Shown piece after piece: positions 25,333 through 34,098 of a DNA stretch of 64,000 bases (position 1 is its first letter; each line of letters opens with the position of its first letter). The translations under genes and the position numbers were made by a program. Below the pieces are notes generated by a model. That model was not told the DNA's origin. It ran no database searches and saw only the letters and a program-made list of their open reading frames with translations. The stretch covers positions 1 to 64,000 of the forward strand of contig CAIYCW010000040.1 in NCBI GenBank assembly GCA_903924855.1, read 5' to 3'. The DNA is from an uncultured Rhodospirillales bacterium (GTDB lineage Bacteria > Pseudomonadota > Alphaproteobacteria > Acetobacterales > Acetobacteraceae).

Positions 25333-26553
25333 ATGGCCAAAATCAAGGTGAAAACTCCGGTTGTGGAGCTCGACGGTGACGAGATGACCCGGATCATCTG
25401 GGGCTTCATCAAGGACAAGCTGATCCTGCCCTATCTCGACATTGACCTGAAATACTACGATCTGGGCATTGAATATCGCGACCAGACCGACGATCAGGTG
25501 ACGGTCGATGCCGCACTTGCCATCAAGCAGTATGGCGTGGGCGTGAAATGCGCCACCATCACGCCCGATGAGCAGCGCGTGACCGAGTTCGGCCTGAAGA
25601 AGATGTGGCGCTCGCCGAACGGCACGATCCGCAACATTCTCGACGGAACAATTTTTCGCGAGCCGATCATCTGCAGCAACGTGCCGCGCCTGGTGCCGCA
25701 TTGGACGCAGCCGATCGTCATCGGCCGTCATGCCTATGGTGACATCTATCGCGCCACCGAAGCCAAGATCCCGGCGGCCGGTCGCGTGACGCTGAACTAC
25801 GTTCCCGCCGATGGCTCGCCGATGGTGGAAATGGAGGTGTTCGACTTCAAGGGGCCGGGCGTTGTGATGGGCATGCACAACACCAACGCCTCGATCGAGG
25901 GCTTTGCCCGCGCCAGCTTCAACTACGGCCTGGCGCGCAACTTCCCGGTCTATCTGTCGACCAAGAACACCATCCTCAAGGCCTATGACGGCCAGTTCAA
26001 GGACATCTTCCAGGCGGTGTTCGACGCCGAGTTCACTGACAAGTTCAAGGCCGCCGGCCTGACCTATGAGCATCGCCTGATCGATGACATGGTGGCCTGC
26101 GCGCTGAAATGGTCGGGCGGCTATGTCTGGGCCTGCAAGAACTACGATGGCGACGTGCAGTCCGACATCGTGGCGCAGGGCTTTGGCTCGCTGGGTCTGA
26201 TGACCTCGGTGCTGATGAGCCCGGATGGCAACACGGTGGAATCGGAAGCCGCGCACGGCACGGTAACGCGCCATTATCGCGAGCATCAGAAGGGCCGCGA
26301 GACGAGCACCAACCCGATCGCCTCGATCTTCGCCTGGACGCGCGGCCTGATCTATCGCGGCCGGTTCGACAACACGCCGGATCTGGTGGCGTTTGCCGAG
26401 GCGCTGGAAGCGGTGTGCGTGGAGACGGTGGAAGCCGGCCACATGACCAAGGATCTTGCCTCCCTGGTTGGCCCGCAGCAGCCCTGGATGAACACCCAGG
26501 CCTTCCTCGCCAAGCTGGACGAGAACCTGCAGGCGAAGATGAAGACCGCCTGA
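25333..26553 (+). CDS. icd: NADP-dependent isocitrate dehydrogenase
   Basis: The 406-residue TCA-cycle enzyme converts isocitrate to 2-oxoglutarate. It belongs to the eukaryote-like, alphaproteobacterial dimeric IDH type: [19 protein letters not shown], the substrate loop [32 protein letters not shown] with metal-binding Asp residues, and the NADP-site region [17 protein letters not shown]. The ATG at 25333 follows AGAGGA. It is monocistronic, with its own strong terminator 26 bases after the stop. Confidence 0.97.
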   Translation: MAKIKVKTPVVELDGDEMTRIIWGFIKDKLILPYLDIDLKYYDLGIEYRDQTDDQVTVDAALAIKQYGVGVKCATITPDEQRVTEFGLKKMWRSPNGTIRNILDGTIFREPIICSNVPRLVPHWTQPIVIGRHAYGDIYRATEAKIPAAGRVTLNYVPADGSPMVEMEVFDFKGPGVVMGMHNTNASIEGFARASFNYGLARNFPVYLSTKNTILKAYDGQFKDIFQAVFDAEFTDKFKAAGLTYEHRLIDDMVACALKWSGGYVWACKNYDGDVQSDIVAQGFGSLGLMTSVLMSPDGNTVESEAAHGTVTRHYREHQKGRETSTNPIASIFAWTRGLIYRGRFDNTPDLVAFAEALEAVCVETVEAGHMTKDLASLVGPQQPWMNTQAFLAKLDENLQAKMKTA

Positions 26554-26578
26554 AGCACGGTCGGCATCGCGTTGTGAG

Positions 26579-26618
26579 AAGGCTGGCCGCACGATTGTGC
26601 GGCCAGCCTTTTTCTTTT
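26579..26618 (+). terminator. Strong rho-independent terminator after icd
   Basis: A perfect 14-bp stem (AAGGCTGGCCGCAC at 26579-26592, GTGCGGCCAGCCTT at 26597-26610) with the loop GATT runs into TTTCTTTT. Its A-rich 5' flank is short, so it mainly serves icd, although the minus-strand gene ending at 26681 is nearby. Confidence 0.92.
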
Positions 26619-26680
26619 GCGGGTACCGCCCTGACGTCTGCGGTCGGCACGCAGCGCGGGCTGGAGGGGATTTCGCAGCC

Positions 26681-27979
26681 CTACGCGGCGACCGGCATAC
26701 GGTCCTGCAACATGCGGTGGAAGGCGGCGAAGACGCGCTGCATCACTGGCTGCTTGTAGGCGAAGAGATCCACCGGATCGAGCGCGTGGATGACGGCGGC
26801 CAGCTCCACCTCGAACACCAGCAACCGCCCGTCCGGCGCCTCGGCACAGTCGAGCAGCAGATAGTCCAGCCCCAGGCGCTGCTGGATCAGCGCCAGTGCA
26901 TCGCGGTGGCGGGCGGCGAAGCCGTGATCGAACTGTGCCATCGCCGCCGCCTCCTGCGCGCGCTTGTGCGGCGAGGTCAGCATGCCGGCATTGACGTAGT
27001 GGATCATCCAATCCGACGAGATCGCCATGTGGCAGAGAAACGGCGCGCCATCGATCAGCGCCACACGGCGCTTGCGGAAGAACCCATCCGCCTGGCTGTA
27101 ATCGACGAACTGCGACAGCGTGAGCGACGGGGCGCGCACCGCGTCGAGATAGACGGCAAGCTCATCGGCGTTTTCCAGACGTTCCAGCAACTGCCCCGCG
27201 TGGGATTGTTCCGGCCGGACCAGGATCGGCCAGGACCCGCCCGGCAGCAGAACCGCCAGCGGATCGGCATGGGCGAGCGCCTGGCTCACCGCCTCCCGCG
27301 TGTGGGTGATCGCCTGTGGGACCAGAATGCCGGGCAGTTCGGCGAACAGGCGTGACATCCCTTCCCGGCTCAGCAGATCGATGCGGCCCTGAAGGATGCG
27401 GGCCGGATGGTTGATCACCTGGGTGGGCCAATGCGCCATCTGCTCGGCCAGCGACAGCAACAGGCCCGGCCTGCCATCTCCCACCAGGCACATCGCCAGA
27501 TCATGCTCCGGCAGGATCTCCGGCAAGGCTTCGCCCGGGGCGATGAAGACGATGTCGAGCAGGACCGGCAGATGGGCCACGATAAACTCGATCGGCATGT
27601 TGGTCTGCAGATCGCCGGGGGCCGCGATGCCGAGCAGCCGGATGGGACGTCTGGTGGCGATGGCGGCGGCACCGGGTGCCACGCGGTACAGGCGCTGCTG
27701 CGCCAGCACATCCTCCTGCAAGGCGAGGCCGATCTCGCGCTGACCGGACAACAGCGAGAGCATCTGCGTGTCGAACGCGGCGGCGATCATCGCATCCTCG
27801 GACGCGAACGGACCGGACAGGCTGCGCCCCAGCTCGGACGCCGATTCGCCGGCCAGCAGCCGGGCTGCCAGATGCGCTGCCCCCTGCACGATGGGGGGAA
27901 CAATCTCAGCCGAGAAGACGGGTGTGGCGTGACGCCAGAGGGCTGGGTGCAAGGCGTTGGCTCCGAACGGGTGCCGCAA
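26681..27979 (-). CDS. ATP-grasp-like protein of unknown function
   Basis: The 432-residue protein has no signal peptide. The C-terminal half resembles the ATP-grasp fold: GGSWPILVRPEQSHAG as a lysine-less phosphate loop region, FVDYSQADGFFRKRRVALIDG, and GRLLVFEVELAAVIHALD, the E-x-E/N metal-binding strand. The N-terminal 200 residues include a Rossmann-like PIRLLGIAAPGD and a TPR-like helical start. Relatives that I recall are peptide or glutathione ligase-like. The only suitable start is TTG at 27979, 42 bases after the transglutaminase gene, with a small hairpin between. The neighbourhood suggests a peptide-bond ligase in the same pathway. I cannot name a substrate, and the missing canonical Lys/Arg may mean it is inactive. 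Confidence 0.65.
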   Translation of the reverse strand: MRHPFGANALHPALWRHATPVFSAEIVPPIVQGAAHLAARLLAGESASELGRSLSGPFASEDAMIAAAFDTQMLSLLSGQREIGLALQEDVLAQQRLYRVAPGAAAIATRRPIRLLGIAAPGDLQTNMPIEFIVAHLPVLLDIVFIAPGEALPEILPEHDLAMCLVGDGRPGLLLSLAEQMAHWPTQVINHPARILQGRIDLLSREGMSRLFAELPGILVPQAITHTREAVSQALAHADPLAVLLPGGSWPILVRPEQSHAGQLLERLENADELAVYLDAVRAPSLTLSQFVDYSQADGFFRKRRVALIDGAPFLCHMAISSDWMIHYVNAGMLTSPHKRAQEAAAMAQFDHGFAARHRDALALIQQRLGLDYLLLDCAEAPDGRLLVFEVELAAVIHALDPVDLFAYKQPVMQRVFAAFHRMLQDRMPVAA

Positions 27980-27997
27980 GCCTTGTCGAAATTGGTT

Positions 27998-28015
27998 AAA
28001 AAAGCGCTGAAGCGC
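27998..28015 (-). terminator. Weak terminator after the transglutaminase-like gene
   Basis: Reading the minus strand, GCGC-TTCA-GCGC is followed by six or more T. The stem is only four to five bp, so termination may be partial and allow read-through into the ATP-grasp-like gene. Confidence 0.45.
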
Positions 28016-28021
28016 GTGGGT

Positions 28022-28900
28022 TCAACCGTCCACCGCCTCCAGATCGACACCCACCGTCACCCCGTGGCGGCCACCGCCCAGGATCACCCCGCGCACGGGG
28101 CTGATATCCCCATAGTCGCGCCCCCAGGCCAGCACGACATGCTCGTCGCGCACCACCAGGTCATTGGTGGGGTCGAGATCGATCCAGCCATACTCGCTGC
28201 CGAGCCAGGCACCGACCCAGGCATGCGACTGATCCGCGCCGCGCCGCGCCGGCTGGCCCGGCGGCGGGCGGGTGCGCAGATAGCCGGACACGTAGCGTGC
28301 CGGCAGACCCAGGGCGCGCAGTGCCGAGATCATCAGATGGGTGAAATCCTGGCACACCCCGGCGCGTTGCTGCAGCAGGCGGGCAACGGTGGTCTGCACG
28401 TTGGTGACACCCGGCCGGAAGGCGAAATCGCGCCGGATGCGGGTGTTGAGGTCCAGCAGGCCGGAGAGGATGGGCCGGCCGGGCGGGAAGCTGGGGGCGG
28501 CATAGGCGCCGGCCCCCGGCTCCAGCGGCAGCATCGGGCTGTCGAACATGAATTCCGCCGCCTGCCAGGCCTGGCCGCCGCCGCGCACCGCCTCCGCCAC
28601 CACGCTCTCCCAGGGCGGTGTGGCCATCGGGTCCGGTGGCAGGGGGAATTCCACCACGACATCGGCCTCCAACGTCACGGAGAAGCGCTCATGCCGGCGG
28701 TCCAGGAACATCCAGCTGACATGGTTGCCGAAATGATCCTCGGCCGAGGAGATGCGGGTGGGCTGCGGATCGGCGCGCAGGCCGGCGCTGAGCACGCGCT
28801 GCATCGGCAGATCGCGCGGTTGCAGATGCAGCATGTGGCTGGCGAGATCCACCGGCGTGGCATAGCTGTAGGTGGTGGTGTGGCTGATCCGATATCTCAC
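28022..28900 (-). CDS. Transglutaminase-like cysteine peptidase/transferase
   Basis: The 292-residue protein has a bacterial transglutaminase N-terminal domain (RYRISHTTTYSYATPVDLASH) and a transglutaminase core with the triad Cys in GVCQDFTHLMISALRALG, His in SHAWVGAWLG and Asp in WIDLDPTND. Members are predicted to hydrolyse or transfer acyl groups at glutamine or peptide bonds. It overlaps the upstream ATP-grasp/alpha-E gene by four bases, the classic arrangement of this conserved pair. No signal peptide, so cytoplasmic. Confidence 0.92.
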   Translation of the reverse strand: MRYRISHTTTYSYATPVDLASHMLHLQPRDLPMQRVLSAGLRADPQPTRISSAEDHFGNHVSWMFLDRRHERFSVTLEADVVVEFPLPPDPMATPPWESVVAEAVRGGGQAWQAAEFMFDSPMLPLEPGAGAYAAPSFPPGRPILSGLLDLNTRIRRDFAFRPGVTNVQTTVARLLQQRAGVCQDFTHLMISALRALGLPARYVSGYLRTRPPPGQPARRGADQSHAWVGAWLGSEYGWIDLDPTNDLVVRDEHVVLAWGRDYGDISPVRGVILGGGRHGVTVGVDLEAVDG

Positions 28901-31509
28901 GACACGCCCAGCAGTTCATCGGCATCGGCCGCGGTTTCGGTGGCCTCGGCCTCCTGCTCGGCGCCGGCGCCCACGCTGCGCGCCACCGGCAGCAGTGCGA
29001 AATAGCGCCGTGTGATGCGGTCTGACAGGTCGGCCAGATTGGCTGAGATCTGCTCCAGCTGCGGTGGCAGGTCGGAGGCCGCCTGCGCCTGGTCGCGCGC
29101 GGCCATCACCCCCTCCACCAAGGCCTCGATCTCGGCCAGCAGCCCGGCCGCGGCGCCTGCGAACAATTCGCGCCCGCCATCCTCCGCCAGCTCATCGAGC
29201 AGGGAGTGGATCGCCACCAGCTGGAAGGCGAGGCCGCGCGGATTGCCCTGATCGACCAGCACCAGGTCGAGCACCGGGGCCGGCTGCAGCACGTTGAGGT
29301 AGCGGGTGCGGTAGGAGATGGCGGAGTCGCACAGCTCCAGCGCCAGGCGCAGCCCGGTTTCGATGCGCGGCGGGGTCTGGTCGATGGCGATGGCGATCTC
29401 GCCCACCACCGCATGGGCGCGCTCGATGCGCCGGCCGAGATCGAGGAAGATCCAGCCGCCGCCGCGCACCATGCTCTCGGCGGCCACACCGGCCACCGCG
29501 GTGGAGTAGCGCTGGATCGCCACCATGGCGTGGCTCAGCCCGTCCAGGCTGCGGCCGACAAGCTGGACGTCCTCTCGCGCCGCGCGCAGGGCGTGGGTGA
29601 AGGTGGCATACATGTCACCGGTCAGGCGGTCGCGCACGCTTTCGGTGAGCTGAGCGATGGAGGCGAACTGGCTCATCAGCGCGCCATTGTCGCGCGTGCA
29701 GGCGAGCAGCGCGTCGGTCAGCACCAGGCTCACGCTGGCGCCGCGGGCGAAATCCGGCGGAACGCAGCCGGCCTCGGCCAGGCAGCGGGCCAGGGATTGC
29801 AGCTCGGACAATTCGCGCGGGGTGAGGCGTGTGCCGCGGGCGAGGCGGGTGACGGTGGCGCGGATCAGGCGTGCCGAGCGTTCCAGCCGTTCGACGTAGC
29901 GGCCAAGCCAGAACAGATTGTCCGCCACGCGCGATGGCAGGTCGCCGCTGGTGCGGCGGATGCGCAGAATGGGGGCGGCCATCGGCGGTGGCCCCGCGAT
30001 GTCGCCGCGTTCGTCGTTCAACACCCAGACATCCTTGGACAACCCGCCCATCGGCAGGCTGCCGGCGAGATGGGTGCCGGGTTCGAGCACGCGGCCGAGA
30101 CCGCCTTGCATCGCCATCCATTCGCCCTGGTCCTGGGCGAGAAACATGCGCAGGCTGACGGGCCGCGGCTCCAGCCCCTCGCTGACCAGGCAGGGTGCTA
30201 CCGATGGTGGCATGGCGGCGGAGGCGGCGTATTCCCAGGGCCGCTGCTCGATGCGGCGCATCAGCAAGGCGCGCTCGGCGGGCGGCATGGTGGCCAGATG
30301 CAGCGCATGGGCCTGACCGTCGGTTGCGGGGCGGATCAGCCAGGCATTGGGGTTCTGTGCAAGCCGGGCGCGGGCGCGTTCCTCGCCGAGCCACATGCTG
30401 GGAATGCTGGGCAGTTTCAGCTGTTCGCCCAGCAGGCGCTGGCACAGGGCGGGCAGGAAGGCGGCCAGCGCGGGTGCCTCGGCGGCGGCGGAGCCGGCAT
30501 CGTTGGTGATGCGGATGGAGCCCTGGCGTGCTGCGTCCATCAGCCCGGGCACGCCGATATGGCTGCGCTGGTCGAGTTCGAGCGGGTCGACCATCCGTCC
30601 ATCGATGCGGCGCAGCAGCACATCGACCTGTTTCAGGCCGCGCAGGGTCTTGAGGAAGACGATGCCGTGGCGGACGGTGAGATCGCCCCCCTCCACCAGC
30701 GCGCAGGACAGTTCGCGCGAGAGATAGAGATGCTCGAACCACTGGGCACTGCCGGTGCCCTCGGTGAGCAGTGCCACCGTGGTGCCGCCATGCTGGATCG
30801 GGCCCAGATCGGGATGCGACTGCATCTGGGACGGGCCCTGCTGCTGGGACTGCCCCATGCTTTGGGACTGCATCATGCCGCGCCTGGGTGGGGCGAGTTT
30901 CTGCAGCCCATCCTGCCAGAAATCGAAGAACGGGCGCAGCTGGCGCACCTGCATCGGGCGGAACGCCTCGGGCATCACGCGGGACAGCATGCGCCGGTTT
31001 TCGCGTGCGAAGCCGGGGCCGGCGCCGCTGCCGGTGCGATCGGCCAGCACGCACCAGGCGCCGTCCGGCCCGCGCACCAGATCGGCCGCGTAGAACTGCA
31101 GATGGGACGAGATGGTGCTGCCGCAGCAGGCGCGCAGGAACCCTGGATTGGGATAGGCCAGTGCGGGTGGCAGCGTGCCATCGGCCAGCAGGCTTTGGCG
31201 GCCGTAGAGATCGGACAGCACGGCGTCGAGCAGACGGGCGCGCTGGGCGAGCCCGGCCTCGAGATCGGCGTATTCGGATGCCGTGATCAGCAGCGGCACC
31301 GGATCGCAGCGCCAGGTGTGCTCGGCGGCGGAGGCGCCGGGCAGGATTGTGGTGACGCCCTCCTCCTCGAAGGCGCGTTGCAGGCGTGCCGCGCGCTCGG
31401 CCAGACCGCCTTGGCCGAGGGCGGAGAACGAGCCGATCAGCCCGCGCCAATGCGGCCGGATGCCACCCTTGCCGTCCACCATTTCATCGATTGCGGCAGC
31501 TCTGGACAC
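28897..31509 (-). CDS. Circularly permuted ATP-grasp / alpha-E fusion protein
   Basis: In 870 residues, the N-terminal 470 or so are a circularly permuted type 2 ATP-grasp ligase (VLSDLYGRQSLL, VLADRTGSGAGPGFARENR, FLKTLRGLKQVDVLLRR), and the last 310 are an alpha-E helical domain (LPSRVADNLFWLGRYVERLER). In many genomes these are two neighbouring genes; here they are one. The fusion is translationally coupled to the transglutaminase. I chose GTG at 31509, ten bases after AAGGAA; ATGs at 31482 and 31575 are alternatives. A short Met/Gln/Ser-rich insertion (about 30815-30885) interrupts the ligase half. Comparative genomics has linked this set to amide-bond formation and peptide modification, but no substrate is known. 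Confidence 0.88.
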   Translation of the reverse strand: MSRAAAIDEMVDGKGGIRPHWRGLIGSFSALGQGGLAERAARLQRAFEEEGVTTILPGASAAEHTWRCDPVPLLITASEYADLEAGLAQRARLLDAVLSDLYGRQSLLADGTLPPALAYPNPGFLRACCGSTISSHLQFYAADLVRGPDGAWCVLADRTGSGAGPGFARENRRMLSRVMPEAFRPMQVRQLRPFFDFWQDGLQKLAPPRRGMMQSQSMGQSQQQGPSQMQSHPDLGPIQHGGTTVALLTEGTGSAQWFEHLYLSRELSCALVEGGDLTVRHGIVFLKTLRGLKQVDVLLRRIDGRMVDPLELDQRSHIGVPGLMDAARQGSIRITNDAGSAAAEAPALAAFLPALCQRLLGEQLKLPSIPSMWLGEERARARLAQNPNAWLIRPATDGQAHALHLATMPPAERALLMRRIEQRPWEYAASAAMPPSVAPCLVSEGLEPRPVSLRMFLAQDQGEWMAMQGGLGRVLEPGTHLAGSLPMGGLSKDVWVLNDERGDIAGPPPMAAPILRIRRTSGDLPSRVADNLFWLGRYVERLERSARLIRATVTRLARGTRLTPRELSELQSLARCLAEAGCVPPDFARGASVSLVLTDALLACTRDNGALMSQFASIAQLTESVRDRLTGDMYATFTHALRAAREDVQLVGRSLDGLSHAMVAIQRYSTAVAGVAAESMVRGGGWIFLDLGRRIERAHAVVGEIAIAIDQTPPRIETGLRLALELCDSAISYRTRYLNVLQPAPVLDLVLVDQGNPRGLAFQLVAIHSLLDELAEDGGRELFAGAAAGLLAEIEALVEGVMAARDQAQAASDLPPQLEQISANLADLSDRITRRYFALLPVARSVGAGAEQEAEATETAADADELLGVS

Positions 31510-31770
31510 GCGTTGCTGGTTCCTTGCTCGGCCGGTGCGCCGATTCCCTGCGGCGCGACAGTCTGCCGGCCTCATGAGCCCATGAGGTTAACAGCCCTGT
31601 TTCAGTCTGTCGTGGCCAAGCAGGCATGATGGGTGAAGTTTTCTTGAAGCCGAAGGTGGCGGGCGGCACGCGGACGACGAAACGAAATCCGCGCCCTGGA
31701 GCAGCAAGCCGGTCCAAGTCTATCCTCGGGTGAAAGACTGCGATGATGCAGGCTGGCGGGTGAAGAAAAG

Positions 31771-33039
31771 ATGAACGACCAGGCTGATCTGTCAGCGATT
31801 TACGCCCCTGCCCTGCCACCGGCGGCCCCGCGCGGCCTGTGCACCGATTGCGGCGTGTCGCGCATGCAGAACCACAAGGCCTGCGCCACCGCGTGCCAGT
31901 TCATCCAGCCGGATTACCCGGCGCTTGAAGCCCAGGTGCATGGAAGGGCGCGCGATCCGGCGAAGCCTGACGAGCTGTATTTCGGCCCGCATCTGCGCAT
32001 GCTGCGCGCGCGCATGGCCAATCCTGCCGCGGGGGCGCAATGGACCGGCATTGTCACCGGCATCGCGGCAAGGTTGCTGGAGACGGGCGCGGTGCAGGCC
32101 GTGCTCACCATCGCCCCTGATCCCACAGACAGCTGGAAGCCGATGCCGGTGATCGTGACCGAGGCTTCGGCGCTGGCGCAGGTGCGCGGCATGCGGATGG
32201 GATATGCGCCGCTGCTGGCGCTGCTGGAGCCGGCGCGCGCGCGTGGTTTCACCCGCATCGCCATCATCGGCATACCGTGCCAGGTGCATGCGCTGCGCAG
32301 GCTTGAGGCGGAGCTGGGGTTTGAGGCACTTTATGTGATCGGCACGCCGTGTTCGGACAACACGACGACGGAGAATTTCCATCTGTTCCTCAACCTGCTC
32401 GACGAGCGGCCGGAGACGATCACCTATCTGGAGTTCCGCGCCGATTATCATGTCGAGCTGCGCTTCAGGGATGGGCGGGTGCGTGAGATCCCGTTCCTGC
32501 AACTGCCGATCTCGAAGCTGCCGGCGGATTTCTTCCCGCTGACCTGTCGCACCTGCGTGGATTACACCAACGCGGCGTCTGACATCACGGTGGGCTATAT
32601 GGGGGGTGGCGGGCAGCAATGGCTGCTGGTGCGCAATGCGCGCGGCCAGGAGATGCTCGACCTGTTGGGGGAGAGCGTGATCACCGAGGCGCCGCGCAGT
32701 GCCGGCAGGCGCAAGGCGGCGGTGGCGGGCTTCATCGCCAACACGGAACGCGCGGCCGGTGGGCTGCCGCTGCGGGCGATGCCGGATTGGCTGCGGCCGC
32801 TGATGGGCTGGCTGATGCCGAGGATCGGCCCGCGCGGGGTGGAATTCGCCCGCGCGCGGCTGGAGATGAAGGCGGCCGAATCGGTGCTGCATCTGCGCCA
32901 GCATCACCCGGCGCGCCTGCGGCGCATGGTGCCGTCGCATGTGTGGGCGCTGCTGGCGCCGTACGGCATCACGCCCAAGCCCAGCGAGATCAGAACGCCA
33001 GACGCTGCCAGGCCATCGCCGCCAGCAGCAGCGCGTTGA
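31771..33039 (+). CDS. bciB: BciB-like FrhB-family iron-sulfur flavoprotein
   Basis: The 422-residue protein belongs to the F420-hydrogenase beta-subunit family and resembles the divinyl (proto)chlorophyllide 8-vinyl reductase branch (cyanobacterial slr1923, BciB): GAQWTGIVTGIAA, APDPTDSWKPMPV, GIPCQVHALRRLE, VIGTPCSDNTT, FRADYHVELRFRDG, LTCRTCVDYTNAASDITVGYMG. Cys24, Cys27, Cys38 and Cys42 plus later ones fit two [4Fe-4S] clusters. If true to family it completes bacteriochlorophyll synthesis using reduced ferredoxin. No other photosynthesis gene is in the window, so a different substrate is possible. The 3' end overlaps the convergent TauE/SafE gene by 50 bases. Confidence 0.8.
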   Translation: MNDQADLSAIYAPALPPAAPRGLCTDCGVSRMQNHKACATACQFIQPDYPALEAQVHGRARDPAKPDELYFGPHLRMLRARMANPAAGAQWTGIVTGIAARLLETGAVQAVLTIAPDPTDSWKPMPVIVTEASALAQVRGMRMGYAPLLALLEPARARGFTRIAIIGIPCQVHALRRLEAELGFEALYVIGTPCSDNTTTENFHLFLNLLDERPETITYLEFRADYHVELRFRDGRVREIPFLQLPISKLPADFFPLTCRTCVDYTNAASDITVGYMGGGGQQWLLVRNARGQEMLDLLGESVITEAPRSAGRRKAAVAGFIANTERAAGGLPLRAMPDWLRPLMGWLMPRIGPRGVEFARARLEMKAAESVLHLRQHHPARLRRMVPSHVWALLAPYGITPKPSEIRTPDAARPSPPAAAR

Positions 33040-33754
33040 ACACCGCAAGACCGGTCCCGGCGCTGCGCATCAGCGCATCCCGCCCGCGGCCGATCGCCTG
33101 CCCCAGAACGCCCAGTGTCAGCAGGGAGGGTGTGGTGCCGAGCCAGAATGCCGCCATCGCGAACGCCCCCAGCGCCGGGCGCAGCGTGCCGGCGGCGACG
33201 GCCAGGGCCATGTAGAGCAGGCCGCAGGGCAGAAAACCGAGGATCACGCCGAATAGATAGGCGCCCGGAGTGCTGCTGCGGTCGATCCGCCGGGCGCGTT
33301 CGGCGAGCGGGGCAAACCAGCTGGCACCGCCGTCACCGGGCAGACGGCGATGCGCGGCCGCGGGTCGGATCCGGTTGAGCGCCTGGAGGGCCAGCATCAG
33401 CGCGCCTGCGAGCAACAGCACACCCGGCAGCAGACGCAGCGCGGGGAGTTGCGTCACCGCGCCGCCGGTCCAGGCCGCGACCGCGCCCAGGCCTGCATAG
33501 GTGGTCAATCGGCCGAGATGATAGGGCAGCAGCAGGCCCTGGCGCAGGCGCTGGCGCCCGCAGAGCTGCGCTGGCTTCAGCCGTGCCCAGTTGGCCGAGA
33601 CCTGCGCCAGCACGAAGGGCCCGCACATCGGCGCGCAATGCGTGGCGCTGCCGACGAGGCCCGCCAGCAGCAGCGCCAGCACAGGGCCCGCGAGACCCAG
33701 CGGCGCATCAGGCGAGCAGAGGGCGCCAAGCCGGGCCAGGAGGTGATCGATCAT
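32990..33754 (-). CDS. TauE/SafE-type (UreH-like) membrane protein
   Basis: The 254-residue protein has about six hydrophobic helices, the motif GSATHCAPMCGPFVLAQ near residue 37 (paired Cys in a membrane segment) and the repeat-like second signature GVILGFLPCGLLYMALAVAAG. This is the family annotated as sulfite exporter TauE/SafE or UreH-like, often found beside cbb3 oxidase genes, where roles in copper or thiol handling have been proposed. It is divergent from the cco operon, and the FNR/FixK box at 33789 is only 35 bases before its ATG, so both may share control. Confidence 0.82.
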   Translation of the reverse strand: MIDHLLARLGALCSPDAPLGLAGPVLALLLAGLVGSATHCAPMCGPFVLAQVSANWARLKPAQLCGRQRLRQGLLLPYHLGRLTTYAGLGAVAAWTGGAVTQLPALRLLPGVLLLAGALMLALQALNRIRPAAAHRRLPGDGGASWFAPLAERARRIDRSSTPGAYLFGVILGFLPCGLLYMALAVAAGTLRPALGAFAMAAFWLGTTPSLLTLGVLGQAIGRGRDALMRSAGTGLAVFNALLLAAMAWQRLAF

Positions 33755-33788
33755 GGTGACAGTCTCGTCATCCGCCGGTCATCCAGCC

Positions 33789-33802
33789 TTGATCTGCGTC
33801 AA
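33789..33802. promoter_or_regulatory. FNR/FixK-type box of the cbb3 operon
   Basis: TTGATCTGCGTCAA matches TTGAT-N4-ATCAA at nine of ten positions. It is 84 bases (centre) upstream of the small membrane protein that precedes ccoN and 35 bases before the divergent TauE/SafE start. cbb3 operons of alphaproteobacteria are typically activated under low oxygen by FixK or FNR at such sites. Confidence 0.85.
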
Positions 33803-33879
33803 ATCCCCCAGGGAGCCCGCATGGCAGTGTCGGCTCGGAACCCGATTGCTGCCTCAACCGCTGCCAAGGATGCATGCTG

Positions 33880-34098
33880 ATGAAGACGGAAACTGCCAAC
33901 ACGGTCGTGGGGATCTGCATGATCCCGCTGGGCCTGCTCGGATTGCTGATCGCCTCGCGCGCGCTCGATGCGGAGATGTCGGTCTTCGGCTATGGCCTGA
34001 TCCTGTTCGCCGCGCTGTTCGGCTTCAGCCTGATCAAGGACCATTACGATCGCCTTGAGGCGGCGCCGGCCCGGATGCCGGGAGCCGATCATGAGTGA
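33880..34098 (+). CDS. Small two-helix membrane protein preceding ccoN
   Basis: The 72-residue protein has two hydrophobic helices ([21 protein letters not shown] and [20 protein letters not shown]) separated by a short loop with an acidic pair, then a charged tail. The ATG at 33880 sits nine bases after AAGGA; one at 33874 is too close to it. Its last bases overlap ccoN by eight, so it belongs to the cbb3 operon. It is not CcoQ or CcoS, which are both present further on. It may be an additional oxidase subunit or assembly factor. Confidence 0.75.
   Translation: MKTETANTVVGICMIPLGLLGLLIASRALDAEMSVFGYGLILFAALFGFSLIKDHYDRLEAAPARMPGADHE

Noticed and set aside
29206-31629. An 807-codon plus-strand frame opposite the ATP-grasp/alpha-E gene
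   Set aside because: Low-complexity, His/Gln/Gly-rich composition without domains; shadow of the opposite gene.
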